Shown here: positions 34,544 through 43,469 of the stretch, piece after piece
Numbering within the stretch: the first letter of the stretch is position 1
Layout of the letters: each line of letters opens with the position of its first letter
Origin: Caldinitratiruptor microaerophilus
Lineage (GTDB): Bacteria; Bacillota; Sulfobacillia; Symbiobacteriales; ZC4RG38
DNA length: 64,000 nucleotides
Direction of reading: 5' to 3'
Assembly (NCBI RefSeq): GCF_025999835.1
Contig: NZ_AP025628.1
Location: forward strand, 434,001-498,000
Position numbers and translations under genes: made by a program
The notes under the pieces: generated by a model
The model's input: the letters and a program-made list of their open reading frames with translations, nothing else
What the model was told of the DNA's origin: nothing
Databases searched by the model: none

Positions 34544-35868
34544 TGCGGGAGGCGCTGCGGCGGGTGGCGGAGGCCGACCCCCTGCCGCTGGTCGGCCGGG
34601 TGGACGGGGTGACCGGGCTGGTCATCCAGTCCCGGGGGCCGCGGGCCAGCGTGGGCGAGCTGTGCCGGATCTCTCCGCCCGGCGCGCCCGGCCAGGGCCT
34701 CTGGGCGGAGGTCGTCGGCTTCCGGGACCGGCACACGCTGCTCATGCCGCTCGGCGAGGCCGGAGGGATCGCCCCGGGCTGGGAGGTGCGCCCGGCCGGG
34801 CGTCCGCTCACGGTGCCCGTGGGGCCCGCCCTCCTGGGCCGGGTGCTCGACGGGCTGGGCCGGCCGCTGGACGGGCGCGGCCCCGTCGAGGCCGAGACCG
34901 AGTACCCGCTCGCGGCCGCCCCACCGGGGCCCCTGCAGCGGCGGCGGATCACGGAGCCCCTCCCCGTCGGGGTGCGGGCGATCGACGGCCTCCTCACGGT
35001 GGGGCGGGGGCAGCGCATCGGGATCTTCGCCGGCTCCGGGGTGGGCAAGTCCACCCTGCTGGCGATGATGGCCCGGGGCACCGCCGCCGACGTGAACGTG
35101 ATCGCCCTGGTGGGCGAGCGGGGCCGCGAGGTGCGGGAGTTCCTGGAGGCCGACCTCGGCCCCGAGGGCCTCGCCCGGTCGGTGGTGGTGGTGGCCACCT
35201 CCGACCGGCCGGCACTGGTGCGGCTCAAGGGCGCCTTCCTCGCCACGGCGATCGCCGAGTACTTCCGGGACCGGGGGCTCGACGTGCTCCTCCTCATGGA
35301 CTCCGTGACCCGCCTGGCGATGGCGCAGCGGGAGATCGGCCTCGCCGCCGGCGAGCCGCCGACCAGCCGGGGCTACACGCCGTCCGTGTTCTCCCTGTTG
35401 CCGAGGCTCCTGGAGCGGGCCGGTACCGGCCCCCGGGGCAGCATCACGGGGTTCTACACCGTCCTCGTCGACGGGGACGACATGACCGAGCCCATCGCCG
35501 ACGCCGTGCGGGGCATCCTGGACGGGCACATCGTCCTCAGCCGCCGCCTGGCGAGCCTGAACCACTACCCCGCCATCGACGTCCTCGCCTCCGTGAGCCG
35601 GGTCATGCCCCGCGTGGCCACGCCCGAGCACCAGGAGGCGGCCGCCCGCTTCCGCAGCGCCTTGGCCACCTACCGGGAGGCCGAGGATCTCATCCAGATC
35701 GGCGCCTACCAGCCCGGGTCGAGCGAGCGGGTCGACCGGGCGATCGCCCTCCTTCCCCGGATGGAGGCGTACCTCCAGCAGCGGGCAGACGAGCGGTCCG
35801 GGTTCGACGAGGCCGTCGGCGCCCTCCGGGCGCTCTTCGAAGATGCGGGCGCCCCGGCCGGGGCCTGA
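34540..35868 (+). CDS. fliI: Flagellar export ATPase FliI
   Basis: 442 residues, like the beta subunit of F1 ATPase. Walker A GSGVGKST is near residues 166-173, Walker B DVLLLMDSVTRLAMAQRE near 250, and the RAID-like VGVRAIDGLLTVGRGQRIGIF precedes the P-loop. The C-terminal ASVSRVMPRVATPEHQ is typical. It forms a hexamer with FliH and FliJ and helps unfold export substrates. Start GTG at 34540 or the adjacent ATG at 34543; the overlap with fliH suggests coupling. Confidence 0.96.
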   Translation: MMREALRRVAEADPLPLVGRVDGVTGLVIQSRGPRASVGELCRISPPGAPGQGLWAEVVGFRDRHTLLMPLGEAGGIAPGWEVRPAGRPLTVPVGPALLGRVLDGLGRPLDGRGPVEAETEYPLAAAPPGPLQRRRITEPLPVGVRAIDGLLTVGRGQRIGIFAGSGVGKSTLLAMMARGTAADVNVIALVGERGREVREFLEADLGPEGLARSVVVVATSDRPALVRLKGAFLATAIAEYFRDRGLDVLLLMDSVTRLAMAQREIGLAAGEPPTSRGYTPSVFSLLPRLLERAGTGPRGSITGFYTVLVDGDDMTEPIADAVRGILDGHIVLSRRLASLNHYPAIDVLASVSRVMPRVATPEHQEAAARFRSALATYREAEDLIQIGAYQPGSSERVDRAIALLPRMEAYLQQRADERSGFDEAVGALRALFEDAGAPAGA

Positions 35869-35896
35869 TCCCGGGAGGGGCAGGGGGTGAGGCCGG

Positions 35897-36349
35897 TTGG
35901 CCCGGTTCCGGTTCCGCCTCCAGCGGGTGCTCGATTTGCGCGAGCAGGTCGTCGGGGTCCGCCGGCTCGCCCTCGCCGCTGCCCTGGCCCGGGAGCGCGA
36001 GGCCCGGGAGCACCTGGACGCCCTGGAGGGCGAGATGAGCCGGCGCCTGCAGGACCTGGCCGCCCGGGAGCGGGAGGGTGCCACGGTGGCGGAGCTGGCT
36101 CCGCTCCGGCGGTACCTCGAGCGGCTCGGGCAGGAGCGGGAGCAGGCCCGAACCCTCCTGGAGGCGGCCCGGGCGGAGGTGGCCCGGCGCCGGGACGAAC
36201 TCGTCCGGGCGCGGCAGGAGGCGAGGGTGCTCGAGCGGCTGCGGGAACGCCGCCTGCAGCAGCACCGCCAGGACGAGCTAAGGTCCGAGCAGGCGCTGGC
36301 CGATGATCTTGTACAGAGCCGGCTCCAGAGCCCGACGCAGGAGGTGTAG
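35897..36349 (+). CDS. fliJ: Flagellar export chaperone/stalk protein FliJ
   Basis: 150 residues, nearly all coiled coil (RFRLQRVLDLREQVVGVRR at the start, then long Arg/Glu-rich helices). This N-terminus and length match FliJ, the central stalk of the export ATPase hexamer. TTG start at 35897 with GGGGTGAGG upstream. The next gene follows by three bases. Confidence 0.88.
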   Translation: MARFRFRLQRVLDLREQVVGVRRLALAAALAREREAREHLDALEGEMSRRLQDLAAREREGATVAELAPLRRYLERLGQEREQARTLLEAARAEVARRRDELVRARQEARVLERLRERRLQQHRQDELRSEQALADDLVQSRLQSPTQEV

Positions 36350-36352
36350 GCC

Positions 36353-37111
36353 GTGGGCACGCCCGGGAAGACGGCGGACGGAGCGGAGCCCGAGCGCGGC
36401 GCCCAGTCCCGCGGGAGTTCCGCCGCCCAGAAGACGGGGTCCGCGCCCGGAGCGACCCCGCCGGCCGGCGGCGCGCTGAAGACCCTGGCCGCGCCCGTGG
36501 CGGGCCCGGCGCCGAAGCCCCGGCGCCGCCGGCGCTGGGGGCTCGTCGTGTGGACCGTGGTCCTGGTCCTGCTAGCCGGGCTGGGCACCGCAGGGTGGCT
36601 CTACCGCCGGACGCTCGTCGCCCGGGTGGCGTCCGTGCCCTGGGTGGCCGGCGTGCTGCAGCGGGCCGGCGTGCAGGTGGAGGGTCTGCAGCCTCCGCCG
36701 GGTCCGGAGGACCTGCTGAAGGCCCGGGAGGAGGCGCTCGCCGCCCGCGAGGCGGCGGTGGCTGCCCGGGAGGAGGCGGTCCAGCGCCAGGACGCCCAGC
36801 TGCAGGCGCGCGAGCAGGAGCTCAAGGCCCGCGAGGAGGCGCTGGCCTCCCGGGAGGAGGAGCTCCGGCAGCGCCAGCAGGAGCTCGAGGCGTCGCTCGA
36901 GACCCTCCGGAGCGGGCAGCAGGACGCCGACTTCGCGGTCGACGTGTTCCGCTCCCTGCCCCCGAAGGACGCCGCGGCGATCCTGGCCGGCCTTAGTGAC
37001 CAGAACGCGCTCTACCTCCTGCGGCGGGTGGGCCCCGACCAGGCGGCGGGCATCCTGCGGGAGATGGACCCGGAGCGGGCCGCCCGGCTCACCCGGAACC
37101 TGCTTCCATGA
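36353..37111 (+). CDS. MotE-like membrane protein (MgtE-N domain)
   Basis: 252 residues. A disordered Pro/Ala-rich N-terminus (1-58) ends in PRRRRR before a membrane segment (WGLVVWTVVLVLLAGLGTAGWLY, about 62-84). A highly regular coiled coil follows (AREEALAAREAAVAAREEA, about 120-190). The C-terminal 60 residues (DVFRSLPPKDAAAILAGL...GILREMDPERAARL) resemble the MgtE N-terminal/FliG-like helical repeat. The layout is that of Bacillus YlxF/MotE, found at the same locus after fliJ. The role may be linking motor or stator assembly to the membrane; this is inference. fliK follows after 76 bases. Confidence 0.8.
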   Translation: MGTPGKTADGAEPERGAQSRGSSAAQKTGSAPGATPPAGGALKTLAAPVAGPAPKPRRRRRWGLVVWTVVLVLLAGLGTAGWLYRRTLVARVASVPWVAGVLQRAGVQVEGLQPPPGPEDLLKAREEALAAREAAVAAREEAVQRQDAQLQAREQELKAREEALASREEELRQRQQELEASLETLRSGQQDADFAVDVFRSLPPKDAAAILAGLSDQNALYLLRRVGPDQAAGILREMDPERAARLTRNLLP

Positions 37112-37187
37112 GCGTTTGCCCTCTTGCCCCCGCCCCTGGCGGGCAGGCAAGTTGTCTCCCATCCGAACCGGAAAGGAGGTGAAACGC

Positions 37188-38801
37188 GTGTCGGTGGAAG
37201 CGCTTCTCGTCGCCCTTCCCGATGCCGCCGCGGCCCCCGCTCCGGGAGGGCGGTCCCCGGCGGCGCCGGCCGGCGCCCGGAGCGGCGGTGACGCTGCCGG
37301 CGGCTTCCGGAGCGTTCTCCGGCGCTCTCTGGAGAGGGGCACCCCGGCGGCGACTCCGGATGGTGCCGCACCGCCGGACGGGGTGCCGGAAGGCGGCGAC
37401 GTCCCGGTGGAGGGGAACGGCGATCCCGGCGGGGGCGCGAACCCCTCGCCGGTGCTCGTCATGGCGCTCGTGCCGGCCCTTCTTGCGGGGTCTCCGGTCG
37501 TGCCGGGCACGAATGGCGGAGTGAACCTCGCGGAGGCAGTGCCCGCAGAGGCGGTGGCGACCGCCGCGCCTGCTCCCGGCCGCGTGCCCGACCTGCTGCA
37601 CGGAGGCGGCGCAAGCGCGGAAGTCGGGGGTCCGCTTCTTCCCACCAGCGGTCCACCGCCGGACGGCACGCCGGCAGGAGCCGCAGAGGGCGCCGCGCCC
37701 CCGGTGGCTTCTGCCGCCGGCGACCCGCCGGAGCAAGCCGCCGCCTCGCCTCCGGACGCGCCGTCCGTGACGCCTGAAGACGCTGCCCGGGTCGGTTCCG
37801 GACCGCATCCGCGGTTCGGCGTACCGGTCCGAACGCCGTCCAGTGCGGGACCGGCGGGCGATGGCCCGGCGATCCCGGCCGCGGTTCCCGCCCCTGGGGC
37901 CGGCGGCGAGGGCCACGACCCGGCGGACGGCCTGCGCTCCCGGACCGTGGCTCCGGTCCGCGACGGCCAGGTCGAACAGGCGGCCGGCACGCCCGGCGTG
38001 GCGACCGGCCGGTCTGCCCGGGGGCCTGTGGAGATCCCGGCCGGAGAGCCCGGCGAGAGTGCCGGGAACGTGCCGGAGCCGGCGGAGGCGCCACCGGGCC
38101 AGCAGCTGGCTGCTCCTCCGGAGCGTCCCACGTCCCGGTCGGAGCCGCCCGGGGTTGCCCTGCGGCCGGCGGAGTCCACCCCCCGTGCCACCTGGGCGGA
38201 CGAGCCCGGCGGCCAGACCAGCGAGGTGCGGGCCGATGAAGCGGCGCCCGGGACCCGGGTGCACGCAGGGGCACCGCCTCTGGTCGGCCGTCCGGAACCC
38301 CGTCCGGATGGTACCGCGGTGGCTGCCGCCCCCATGACCTGGCGCCAGGCCCTTGCTGCTGCGGACCTGTCGGGTCAGCTCGCCGGCGCCGTGCGGGAGG
38401 CCCACCTGCGGGCGGAAGCCGGCGGCCCGGCGGAGATGCGGGTGCGGCTCGAGCCGCCTCACCTCGGCGAGGTCACCGTGCGCCTGACCGTCCACGAGGG
38501 GGTCGTGCGGGCGGAGATCCTGGTGGCCCGCCCGGAGGTCAAGGCGGCCCTCGAGAGTCAGATGGGTGACCTGCGGCAGCGCCTCGAGCAGCAGGGGCTG
38601 GAGGTCGGCGCTTTCCACGTCGGGGTCGGCGGCGGGGAAGCCCAGAGCCGGGACCCGGGGTCCATGCCTGCACCCAGGTGGATCGGGAACGGGCGGTTGG
38701 CCGCGTGGAAGGAGCCGGAACCGGTCCGGTCCGCCCCGGATCTGGTGGCGTCCCCGTACTCCCGGTGGCGGCTGGGCCACCGGCTCGACCGGATCGTGTA
38801 A
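37188..38801 (+). CDS. fliK: Flagellar hook-length control protein FliK
   Basis: 537 residues. The first 380 are very low in complexity, rich in Pro, Ala, Gly and Glu and predicted to be disordered, as expected for a molecular ruler. The C-terminal FliK domain is clear: AEMRVRLEPPHLGEVTVRL, then VVRAEILVARPEVKAALESQM and LRQRLEQQGL. It measures hook length and signals FlhB to switch export. The GTG at 37188 has an excellent AAAGGAGGTG site; upstream in-frame codons overlap the previous gene. The proline-rich region also produces long spurious ORFs on the other strand. Confidence 0.88.
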   Translation: MSVEALLVALPDAAAAPAPGGRSPAAPAGARSGGDAAGGFRSVLRRSLERGTPAATPDGAAPPDGVPEGGDVPVEGNGDPGGGANPSPVLVMALVPALLAGSPVVPGTNGGVNLAEAVPAEAVATAAPAPGRVPDLLHGGGASAEVGGPLLPTSGPPPDGTPAGAAEGAAPPVASAAGDPPEQAAASPPDAPSVTPEDAARVGSGPHPRFGVPVRTPSSAGPAGDGPAIPAAVPAPGAGGEGHDPADGLRSRTVAPVRDGQVEQAAGTPGVATGRSARGPVEIPAGEPGESAGNVPEPAEAPPGQQLAAPPERPTSRSEPPGVALRPAESTPRATWADEPGGQTSEVRADEAAPGTRVHAGAPPLVGRPEPRPDGTAVAAAPMTWRQALAAADLSGQLAGAVREAHLRAEAGGPAEMRVRLEPPHLGEVTVRLTVHEGVVRAEILVARPEVKAALESQMGDLRQRLEQQGLEVGAFHVGVGGGEAQSRDPGSMPAPRWIGNGRLAAWKEPEPVRSAPDLVASPYSRWRLGHRLDRIV

Positions 38802-38820
38802 CGGAAGGAGGTGAGCGAGC

Positions 38821-39228
38821 GTGAACGTGACGGCGCTCGGGACCGGTGCAGGCCCGGGACAGAGGTCGGGAGCGGTGGCCGGGGGCAGCCGGCTGGGCAA
38901 GCAGGAGTTCCTGACCCTCCTCATCACCGAGCTGCGGTACCAGAACCCGATGGAACCCATGGACACCAGCGAGTACATGGCCCAGCTGGCCCAGTTCGGC
39001 ACCATGGAGGAGATCCAGAACCTCGGCCGCCTGGCCGCCCGGTCGTACTCGGCCAGCCTCCTCGGCCGGCGGGTGACCGCCGCCGACTCCGGCGGGGACA
39101 CCGTGACCGGCACGGTGGTGGGTGTCCGGGAGGCGCCCGACGGCAGCACGCGGGTGCGCGTGCAGGACGGTTCCCGGGAGGTCGAGGTCGACCTGGGCAG
39201 CATCCGTGAGATCACCGCCGCGCCGTGA
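38821..39228 (+). CDS. flgD: Flagellar hook-capping protein FlgD
   Basis: 135 residues, short as in Firmicutes. The conserved LGKQEFLTLLITELRYQNPMEPMDTSEYMAQLAQFGTMEE block is near the N-terminus; the C-terminal part is a small beta domain (SLLGRRVTAADSG, VRVQDGSREVEVDLG). It caps the growing hook. GTG start with GGAAGGAGGTGAGCGAGC upstream. Its stop lies inside the possible long start of the next gene. Confidence 0.94.
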   Translation: MNVTALGTGAGPGQRSGAVAGGSRLGKQEFLTLLITELRYQNPMEPMDTSEYMAQLAQFGTMEEIQNLGRLAARSYSASLLGRRVTAADSGGDTVTGTVVGVREAPDGSTRVRVQDGSREVEVDLGSIREITAAP

Positions 39229-39257
39229 GGACGGGCGGTTTCGAGGGGGTGAGGCAG

Positions 39258-39653
39258 GTGACCGAACGGATCTTCCTGGGCGGGGGCATCCCGCCCGTGA
39301 CTCCGCCGGCGGCGCCTTCCGGCCAGCCGGAGCGGACCCGGCCCGGGGAGGCCGCGGCGCAGCCCGACTTCCGGTCCGTGCTCGACCAGGCCACCCGCTC
39401 CATCCGCCTCTCCGCTCACGCCGCCGAGCGGCTGCGCCAGAGCGGACGGCCCCTGAGCCCCGCCGAGGTCGAGAAGGTGGGGGAGGCGGTCGACCGGGCG
39501 GCGGCGAAGGGCGCCCGGGAGTCCCTCATCCTGCTGCGGGACCTGGCGCTGGTGGTGAGCATCCCGAACCGGACGGTCATCACGGCCGTGGCCGGCGAGC
39601 GGATGAAGGAGAACGTCTTCACGCAGATCGACAGCGCGGTGATCGTCTCCTGA
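39258..39653 (+). CDS. Flagellar operon protein (TIGR02530-like)
   Basis: 131 residues. The C-terminal half (FRSVLDQATRSIRLSAHAAERLRQSGRPL, LALVVSIPNRTVITAVAG, NVFTQIDSAVIV) matches the small flagellar-operon family TIGR02530, found between flgD and flgE in many Clostridia; its role is not established. I chose the GTG at 39258 (GGGGGTGAGG upstream); a GTG at 39225 overlapping flgD would add 11 residues. It precedes flgE by 109 bases. Confidence 0.82.
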   Translation: MTERIFLGGGIPPVTPPAAPSGQPERTRPGEAAAQPDFRSVLDQATRSIRLSAHAAERLRQSGRPLSPAEVEKVGEAVDRAAAKGARESLILLRDLALVVSIPNRTVITAVAGERMKENVFTQIDSAVIVS

Positions 39654-39762
39654 CGAGCCGCGGGGGCCGGACCTCTCCGGAGGGGGCCCCGGTGCCGCGG
39701 ACCGACCGAAGCGGCGCCCCGCGAGCGATCCCTGCGTCTCCGAGAGGAGGTCAGATCGGGCC

Positions 39763-41043
39763 ATGATGCGCTCCATGTTCGCCGGCGTCGTGGGCCTGCA
39801 GGCCCACCAGATCCGGATGGACGTGATCGGCAACAACATCGCCAACGTGAACACGACCGGCTTCAAGGCGAGCCGGGCCACGTTCTACGACCTGCTGAGC
39901 CAGACCCTCCGCTCCGCCTCGCGCCCGCAGAACCAGCGGGGCGGCACGAACCCGATGCAGATCGGCCTGGGCGTGGGCCTGGCCTCGATCGTCCCCAGCA
40001 TGACCCCGGGCGCCCCGCAGGTGACCGGCCGCAACACGGACATGGCCATCACGGGCGACGGCTTCTTTGTCCTGCGCGGGCCGACGGGTGGTCAGGTCTA
40101 CAGCCGGGACGGCAACTTTCTCGTGGACCCGGAGGGGTACCTGACCAACGCCCAGGGACTGCGGGTGATGGGCTGGACGGCGCAGAACGGGCAGATTGAC
40201 ACGACCGGCCCGGTCGATGTGATCCGGCTACCTTCGCGTGACACCATGCTGCCGGCGAAGAGCACGAGCAAGGTGGCGGTGAAGGGGAACCTGGACATGT
40301 CGGCGACCAGCAACACCTCGATCACCGTTCCCCTCGTGATCTACGATCAGGCAGGTACGGCGCACACCCTCAACCTCGTCATGACGAAGACCGCCACCCT
40401 GCATGAGTGGTCGTACACGATCAACCCGCCGAGCGGGGCCAACTTCGGGCCGGTGGCCGGAGGCACGGATCTTACCAAGGTTGACGGTACCATCACCTTC
40501 TCGGCGACCGGGTCCGTCCAGTCCGTGACCGGCGACGCGACAGGGCCCCTGACCTTCAGGCCGCCGGGCGGTACCACTGCCGACGAGTTCACGTTCACCT
40601 TTGACTTCGCGTCGCTCACGGAGTTCAGCGGCGACACCACGATCACCCAGTCCGAGGACCTGACGACCTTGGAGAAGGGCTACCCCGCCGGCACCTTCGA
40701 GGGCTTCAGCGTCGACAGCTCGGGCGTCCTCACCGGGCACTACTCGAACGGCCTGTCCGAGCCGATCGCCCAAGTGGCGCTGGCGCTCTTCTCCAACCCG
40801 TCGGCCCTGGAGAGCCGGGGCGGGTACTGGGTGGAGTCGAACAACTCCGGCAACGCCCGCCTGGGCGCGCCCGGGATCGGCGGCCGGGGCGCGATCCAGC
40901 CCGGCGCGCTGGAGATGTCGAACGTCGACCTCGCCACGGAGTTCACGAACATGATCACGACGCAGCGCGGGTACCAGGCCAACTCCCGGCTCATCACCAC
41001 GGCCGACGAGCTGCTCCAGGAGCTCGTCAACCTCAAGCGGTGA
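39763..41043 (+). CDS. flgE: Flagellar hook protein FlgE
   Basis: 426 residues. The rod/hook N-terminal signature MDVIGNNIANVNTTGFKASRA, the middle D1 motif GDGFFVLRGPTG...YSRDGNFLVDPEGYL, and the C-terminus NVDLATEFTNMITTQRGYQANSRLITTADELLQELVNLKR are complete. The middle domain (about 140-320) is threonine-rich beta structure. It polymerises into the hook. ATG at 39763 with GAGAGGAGGTC upstream. Confidence 0.96.
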   Translation: MMRSMFAGVVGLQAHQIRMDVIGNNIANVNTTGFKASRATFYDLLSQTLRSASRPQNQRGGTNPMQIGLGVGLASIVPSMTPGAPQVTGRNTDMAITGDGFFVLRGPTGGQVYSRDGNFLVDPEGYLTNAQGLRVMGWTAQNGQIDTTGPVDVIRLPSRDTMLPAKSTSKVAVKGNLDMSATSNTSITVPLVIYDQAGTAHTLNLVMTKTATLHEWSYTINPPSGANFGPVAGGTDLTKVDGTITFSATGSVQSVTGDATGPLTFRPPGGTTADEFTFTFDFASLTEFSGDTTITQSEDLTTLEKGYPAGTFEGFSVDSSGVLTGHYSNGLSEPIAQVALALFSNPSALESRGGYWVESNNSGNARLGAPGIGGRGAIQPGALEMSNVDLATEFTNMITTQRGYQANSRLITTADELLQELVNLKR

Positions 41044-41108
41044 CGGAGGCGTAGCCGTCCGGGCCCCCGGGCCCGGCGGGCAGCAGGGGCCATGAGGAGG
41101 TAGGGGCG

Positions 41109-41327
41109 GTGATCCGTGTGACCCGTCTCAGGGCCCGGGAGGAGATCGTGGTGAACGCGGACCTCATCGAGACCGTCGAATCCACCCCGGACACGGTGAT
41201 CACGCTCACGAACGGGCACAAGATCATCGTCCAGGAGTCCCCGGACGAGATCGTACGCCGGGTGGTGGAGTACAAGCGGGCCATTCTGGGCCCGCGCGGC
41301 CCGGATGGCTCCGTCTCCGGCCCGTGA
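41109..41327 (+). CDS. flbD: FlbD-like flagellar protein
   Basis: 72 residues. IRVTRLRAREEIVVNADLIE, then ITLTNGHKIIVQESPDEIVRRVVEYKRAI, is the typical short FlbD/SwrD family found directly after flgE in Firmicutes, where SwrD affects motor power. GTG start with GAGGAGGTAGGGGCG upstream. A strong hairpin follows before motA. Confidence 0.9.
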   Translation: MIRVTRLRAREEIVVNADLIETVESTPDTVITLTNGHKIIVQESPDEIVRRVVEYKRAILGPRGPDGSVSGP

Positions 41328-41346
41328 CCGGGCCGCTGGAGCCGCC

Positions 41347-41374
41347 GGCGGGCCGGCCGCACGGCCGGCCCGCC
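41347..41374 (+). other. Perfect GC stem-loop between flbD and motA
   Basis: A 12-bp perfect stem GGCGGGCCGGCC/GGCCGGCCCGCC with a GCAC loop, 20 bases after flbD. No T tract follows. It may stabilise or attenuate the message between the flagellar structure genes and the stator genes. Confidence 0.45.
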
Positions 41375-41442
41375 CGTGGCCCGGCACCCCCCGGGCCGCG
41401 GAGCGGTGAGCACGCCTCCACTCCCATGGCAGGTGACACGCG

Positions 41443-42228
41443 GTGGACCTCGCAACCTTTCTCGGCATCGTGGCCGGTACGGCGCTCTACATCTGGGCCA
41501 TCGGCCAGGGTGGGAGCTTGCTCAACTTCTGGAACCTCCCGTCGCTGGCCATCACCCTCGGCGGCACCCTGGCGGCGACCCTGATCAACTACCCGCTCAG
41601 CCGGCTCGTCGGCATGGTCGGGGTGGCCAAGAACGCCTTCTTCCACCGGCCAGTCGACCCGAACGAAACCATCGCCACACTGACCGAGTTCGCCGAGAAA
41701 GCGCGCCGCGAGGGCCTCTTGGCGCTCGAGGAGTCCGTCGACCAGCTCGAGGACGACTTCTTGCGCAAGGGCCTCCAGCTGGTGGTCGACGGCACGGATC
41801 CCGAGCTGGTGCGCAGCATCCTCGAGACCGAGCTGGCCTTCCTGGAGGAGCGGCACCGGGCCGGAGCGGCCATCTTCGACACCATGGGCATGCTCGCCCC
41901 GGCGTTCGGGCTCATCGGCACCCTGATCGGTCTGGTGAACATGCTGAAGAACGCAAACGACCCGGAAAAGATCGGCCCGGGCATGGCGGTCGCCCTGCTG
42001 ACCACGTTCTACGGGGCGATGCTGGCGAACTTCCTGTTCATCCCCATCGCCGGGAAGCTGCGGGTGCGCAGCGCCGAGGAGATCCTCAACCGGGAGGTCA
42101 TGATCGAGGGGATCCTGTCGATCCAGGCCGGCGACAACCCGCGGATCGTCGCGGAGAAGCTCCGTTCCTTCCTTGCTCCGTCGCAGCGGGCCACCCGGCG
42201 CCGGGACGAGGAAGGGGAGGAGGCCTGA
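41443..42228 (+). CDS. motA: Flagellar stator protein MotA
   Basis: 261 residues. Four membrane segments: LATFLGIVAGTALYIWAI, NLPSLAITLGGTLAATLI, GMLAPAFGLIGTLIGLVNML and MAVALLTTFYGAMLANFLF. The proline-containing LAPAFGLIGTLIGL is the conserved proton-channel region; the cytoplasmic loop (about 75-150) carries the charged torque residues. It pairs with MotB, whose gene starts three bases on. GTG start with a GGCAGGTGACACGC site. Confidence 0.96.
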   Translation: MDLATFLGIVAGTALYIWAIGQGGSLLNFWNLPSLAITLGGTLAATLINYPLSRLVGMVGVAKNAFFHRPVDPNETIATLTEFAEKARREGLLALEESVDQLEDDFLRKGLQLVVDGTDPELVRSILETELAFLEERHRAGAAIFDTMGMLAPAFGLIGTLIGLVNMLKNANDPEKIGPGMAVALLTTFYGAMLANFLFIPIAGKLRVRSAEEILNREVMIEGILSIQAGDNPRIVAEKLRSFLAPSQRATRRRDEEGEEA

Positions 42229-42231
42229 GCC

Positions 42232-42999
42232 GTGGTGCGGCGCGATCGCCAGCAGAGGCACGAGGTGCCGTCGGGTTCGCCTCCCTGGATGATGACCTAC
42301 GGGGACATGATGACGCAGATCCTCGCCTTCTTCGTCCTTCTCTTCTCGTACTCGACCCTCGACCTGCAGAAGTACCGGGCGGCGATGGCGTCGCTGACCG
42401 GGGCCCTCGGCATCCTGCCGGGCGGCACCTCGATCCTGCAGGGCCCGCTGGTCCCGTCGGAGGAGCCCAAGCCGCCTCCGGTGCCGCCGGGAGTTCGCGG
42501 CGAGGAGCCGGGGGAGCTGGAGAGGCTCGCGGGCCAGGTGCGTGAGGCGCTCGAGAAGAGTGGGTACGGCGGACGGTTCGAGCTCGTCGAGGACGAGGAC
42601 CGCCTCGTCGTGCGTTTCCCGGAGACCGTGCTGTTCGATTCCGGACAGGCGGAGCTGCACCCCGAGTCGCTGCCGGCCCTGGACGCCGTGGCCGAGGTCC
42701 TCCGGCGGGTGCCGAACCGGGTGCGGGTGGAGGGCCACACCGACACCGATCCCATCTCGAACTTCCGCTTCCCCTCCAACTGGGAGCTGTCCACGGCGCG
42801 GGCCGGGCGTGTGGTGCGGTACTTCGTGGACACGTACGGGCTGGACCCCCGCCGGTTCGAGTCGGCAGGCCTCGGGGAGTACCGGCCGATCGCCCCCAAC
42901 GACACGCCCGAGAACAAGCAGAAGAATCGCCGGGTCGACATCGTGATCCTCAGCAGCCGTCCCGCCGGACAGGCAGGGCAGGCGACACCGAACAGGTAG
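42232..42999 (+). CDS. motB: Flagellar stator protein MotB (OmpA-like)
   Basis: 255 residues. The single membrane helix contains the proton-binding Asp25 (WMMTYGDMMTQILAFFVLLFSY). A plug/linker follows and then the OmpA-type peptidoglycan-binding domain (VLFDSGQAELHPESLPALDAV, VEGHTDTDPI, STARAGRVVRYF). It anchors the stator to the cell wall. GTG start with GGGGAGGAGGCC upstream. fliL follows after ten bases. Confidence 0.96.
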   Translation: MVRRDRQQRHEVPSGSPPWMMTYGDMMTQILAFFVLLFSYSTLDLQKYRAAMASLTGALGILPGGTSILQGPLVPSEEPKPPPVPPGVRGEEPGELERLAGQVREALEKSGYGGRFELVEDEDRLVVRFPETVLFDSGQAELHPESLPALDAVAEVLRRVPNRVRVEGHTDTDPISNFRFPSNWELSTARAGRVVRYFVDTYGLDPRRFESAGLGEYRPIAPNDTPENKQKNRRVDIVILSSRPAGQAGQATPNR

Positions 43000-43009
43000 G
43001 TGTAGGTGG

Positions 43010-43456
43010 TTGAAGGGACGTTTCGCTTGGATCCTCGGTGGGATCGTGCTTCTCGTGCTCGCGGGCGGCGTCGCCGCCGGGGTGGCGATCGCCGTGGTGG
43101 GCCGGCAGGCCGGGGGGAACGCGCCGGCAGCCGCCCAGTCCGCTCCGAAGCCGGGCGAGGGCCGTGAGGTCTCCCTCGGGCAGTTCACCACCAACCTGGC
43201 CGAGCGCGGCGCGGCGGTCCAGATCTCCTTCGTGTTCCTGGTGGCGGGGGAGAAGGAGGCCGCCCGGGTCGAGGCGGCGAAGTCCGAGCTCCGGGACGCG
43301 ATCCTGGGCCTCCTGCGGGACAAGAAGTCGGCCGACCTGGCCGGGGCACAGGGGAAGGACCGCCTGGCCGCCGAAGTCCGGGCCAGGGCGAACGAGGTGC
43401 TCGGCGAGCCGATCGTCAGTCGCGTGCTCATCACCGAGATGCTGGCACAGCCGTGA
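43010..43456 (+). CDS. fliL: Flagellar basal-body-associated protein FliL
   Basis: 148 residues. A membrane anchor at about 3-28 (FAWILGGIVLLVLAGGVAAGVAIAV) is followed by a FliL domain: VSLGQFTTNLAE near residue 55, KSELRDAILGLLRDKK and IVSRVLITEMLAQ at the end. FliL rings surround the stator and support torque. TTG start with GTAGGTGTAGGTGG upstream. Confidence 0.93.
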   Translation: MKGRFAWILGGIVLLVLAGGVAAGVAIAVVGRQAGGNAPAAAQSAPKPGEGREVSLGQFTTNLAERGAAVQISFVFLVAGEKEAARVEAAKSELRDAILGLLRDKKSADLAGAQGKDRLAAEVRARANEVLGEPIVSRVLITEMLAQP

Positions 43457-43469
43457 GGGGGGCTCCCGC

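Noticed and set aside
32062-36588. Minus-strand ORF of 1508 residues opposite the flagellar genes
   Set aside because: Very Arg/Ser/Ala-rich low-complexity product, runs opposite five well-supported genes; an effect of high GC at third codon positions.
41224-43434. Minus-strand ORF of 736 residues over motA, motB and fliL
   Set aside because: It is the mirror of three clear genes, with His/Arg/Gly-rich low-complexity sequence and no domain.
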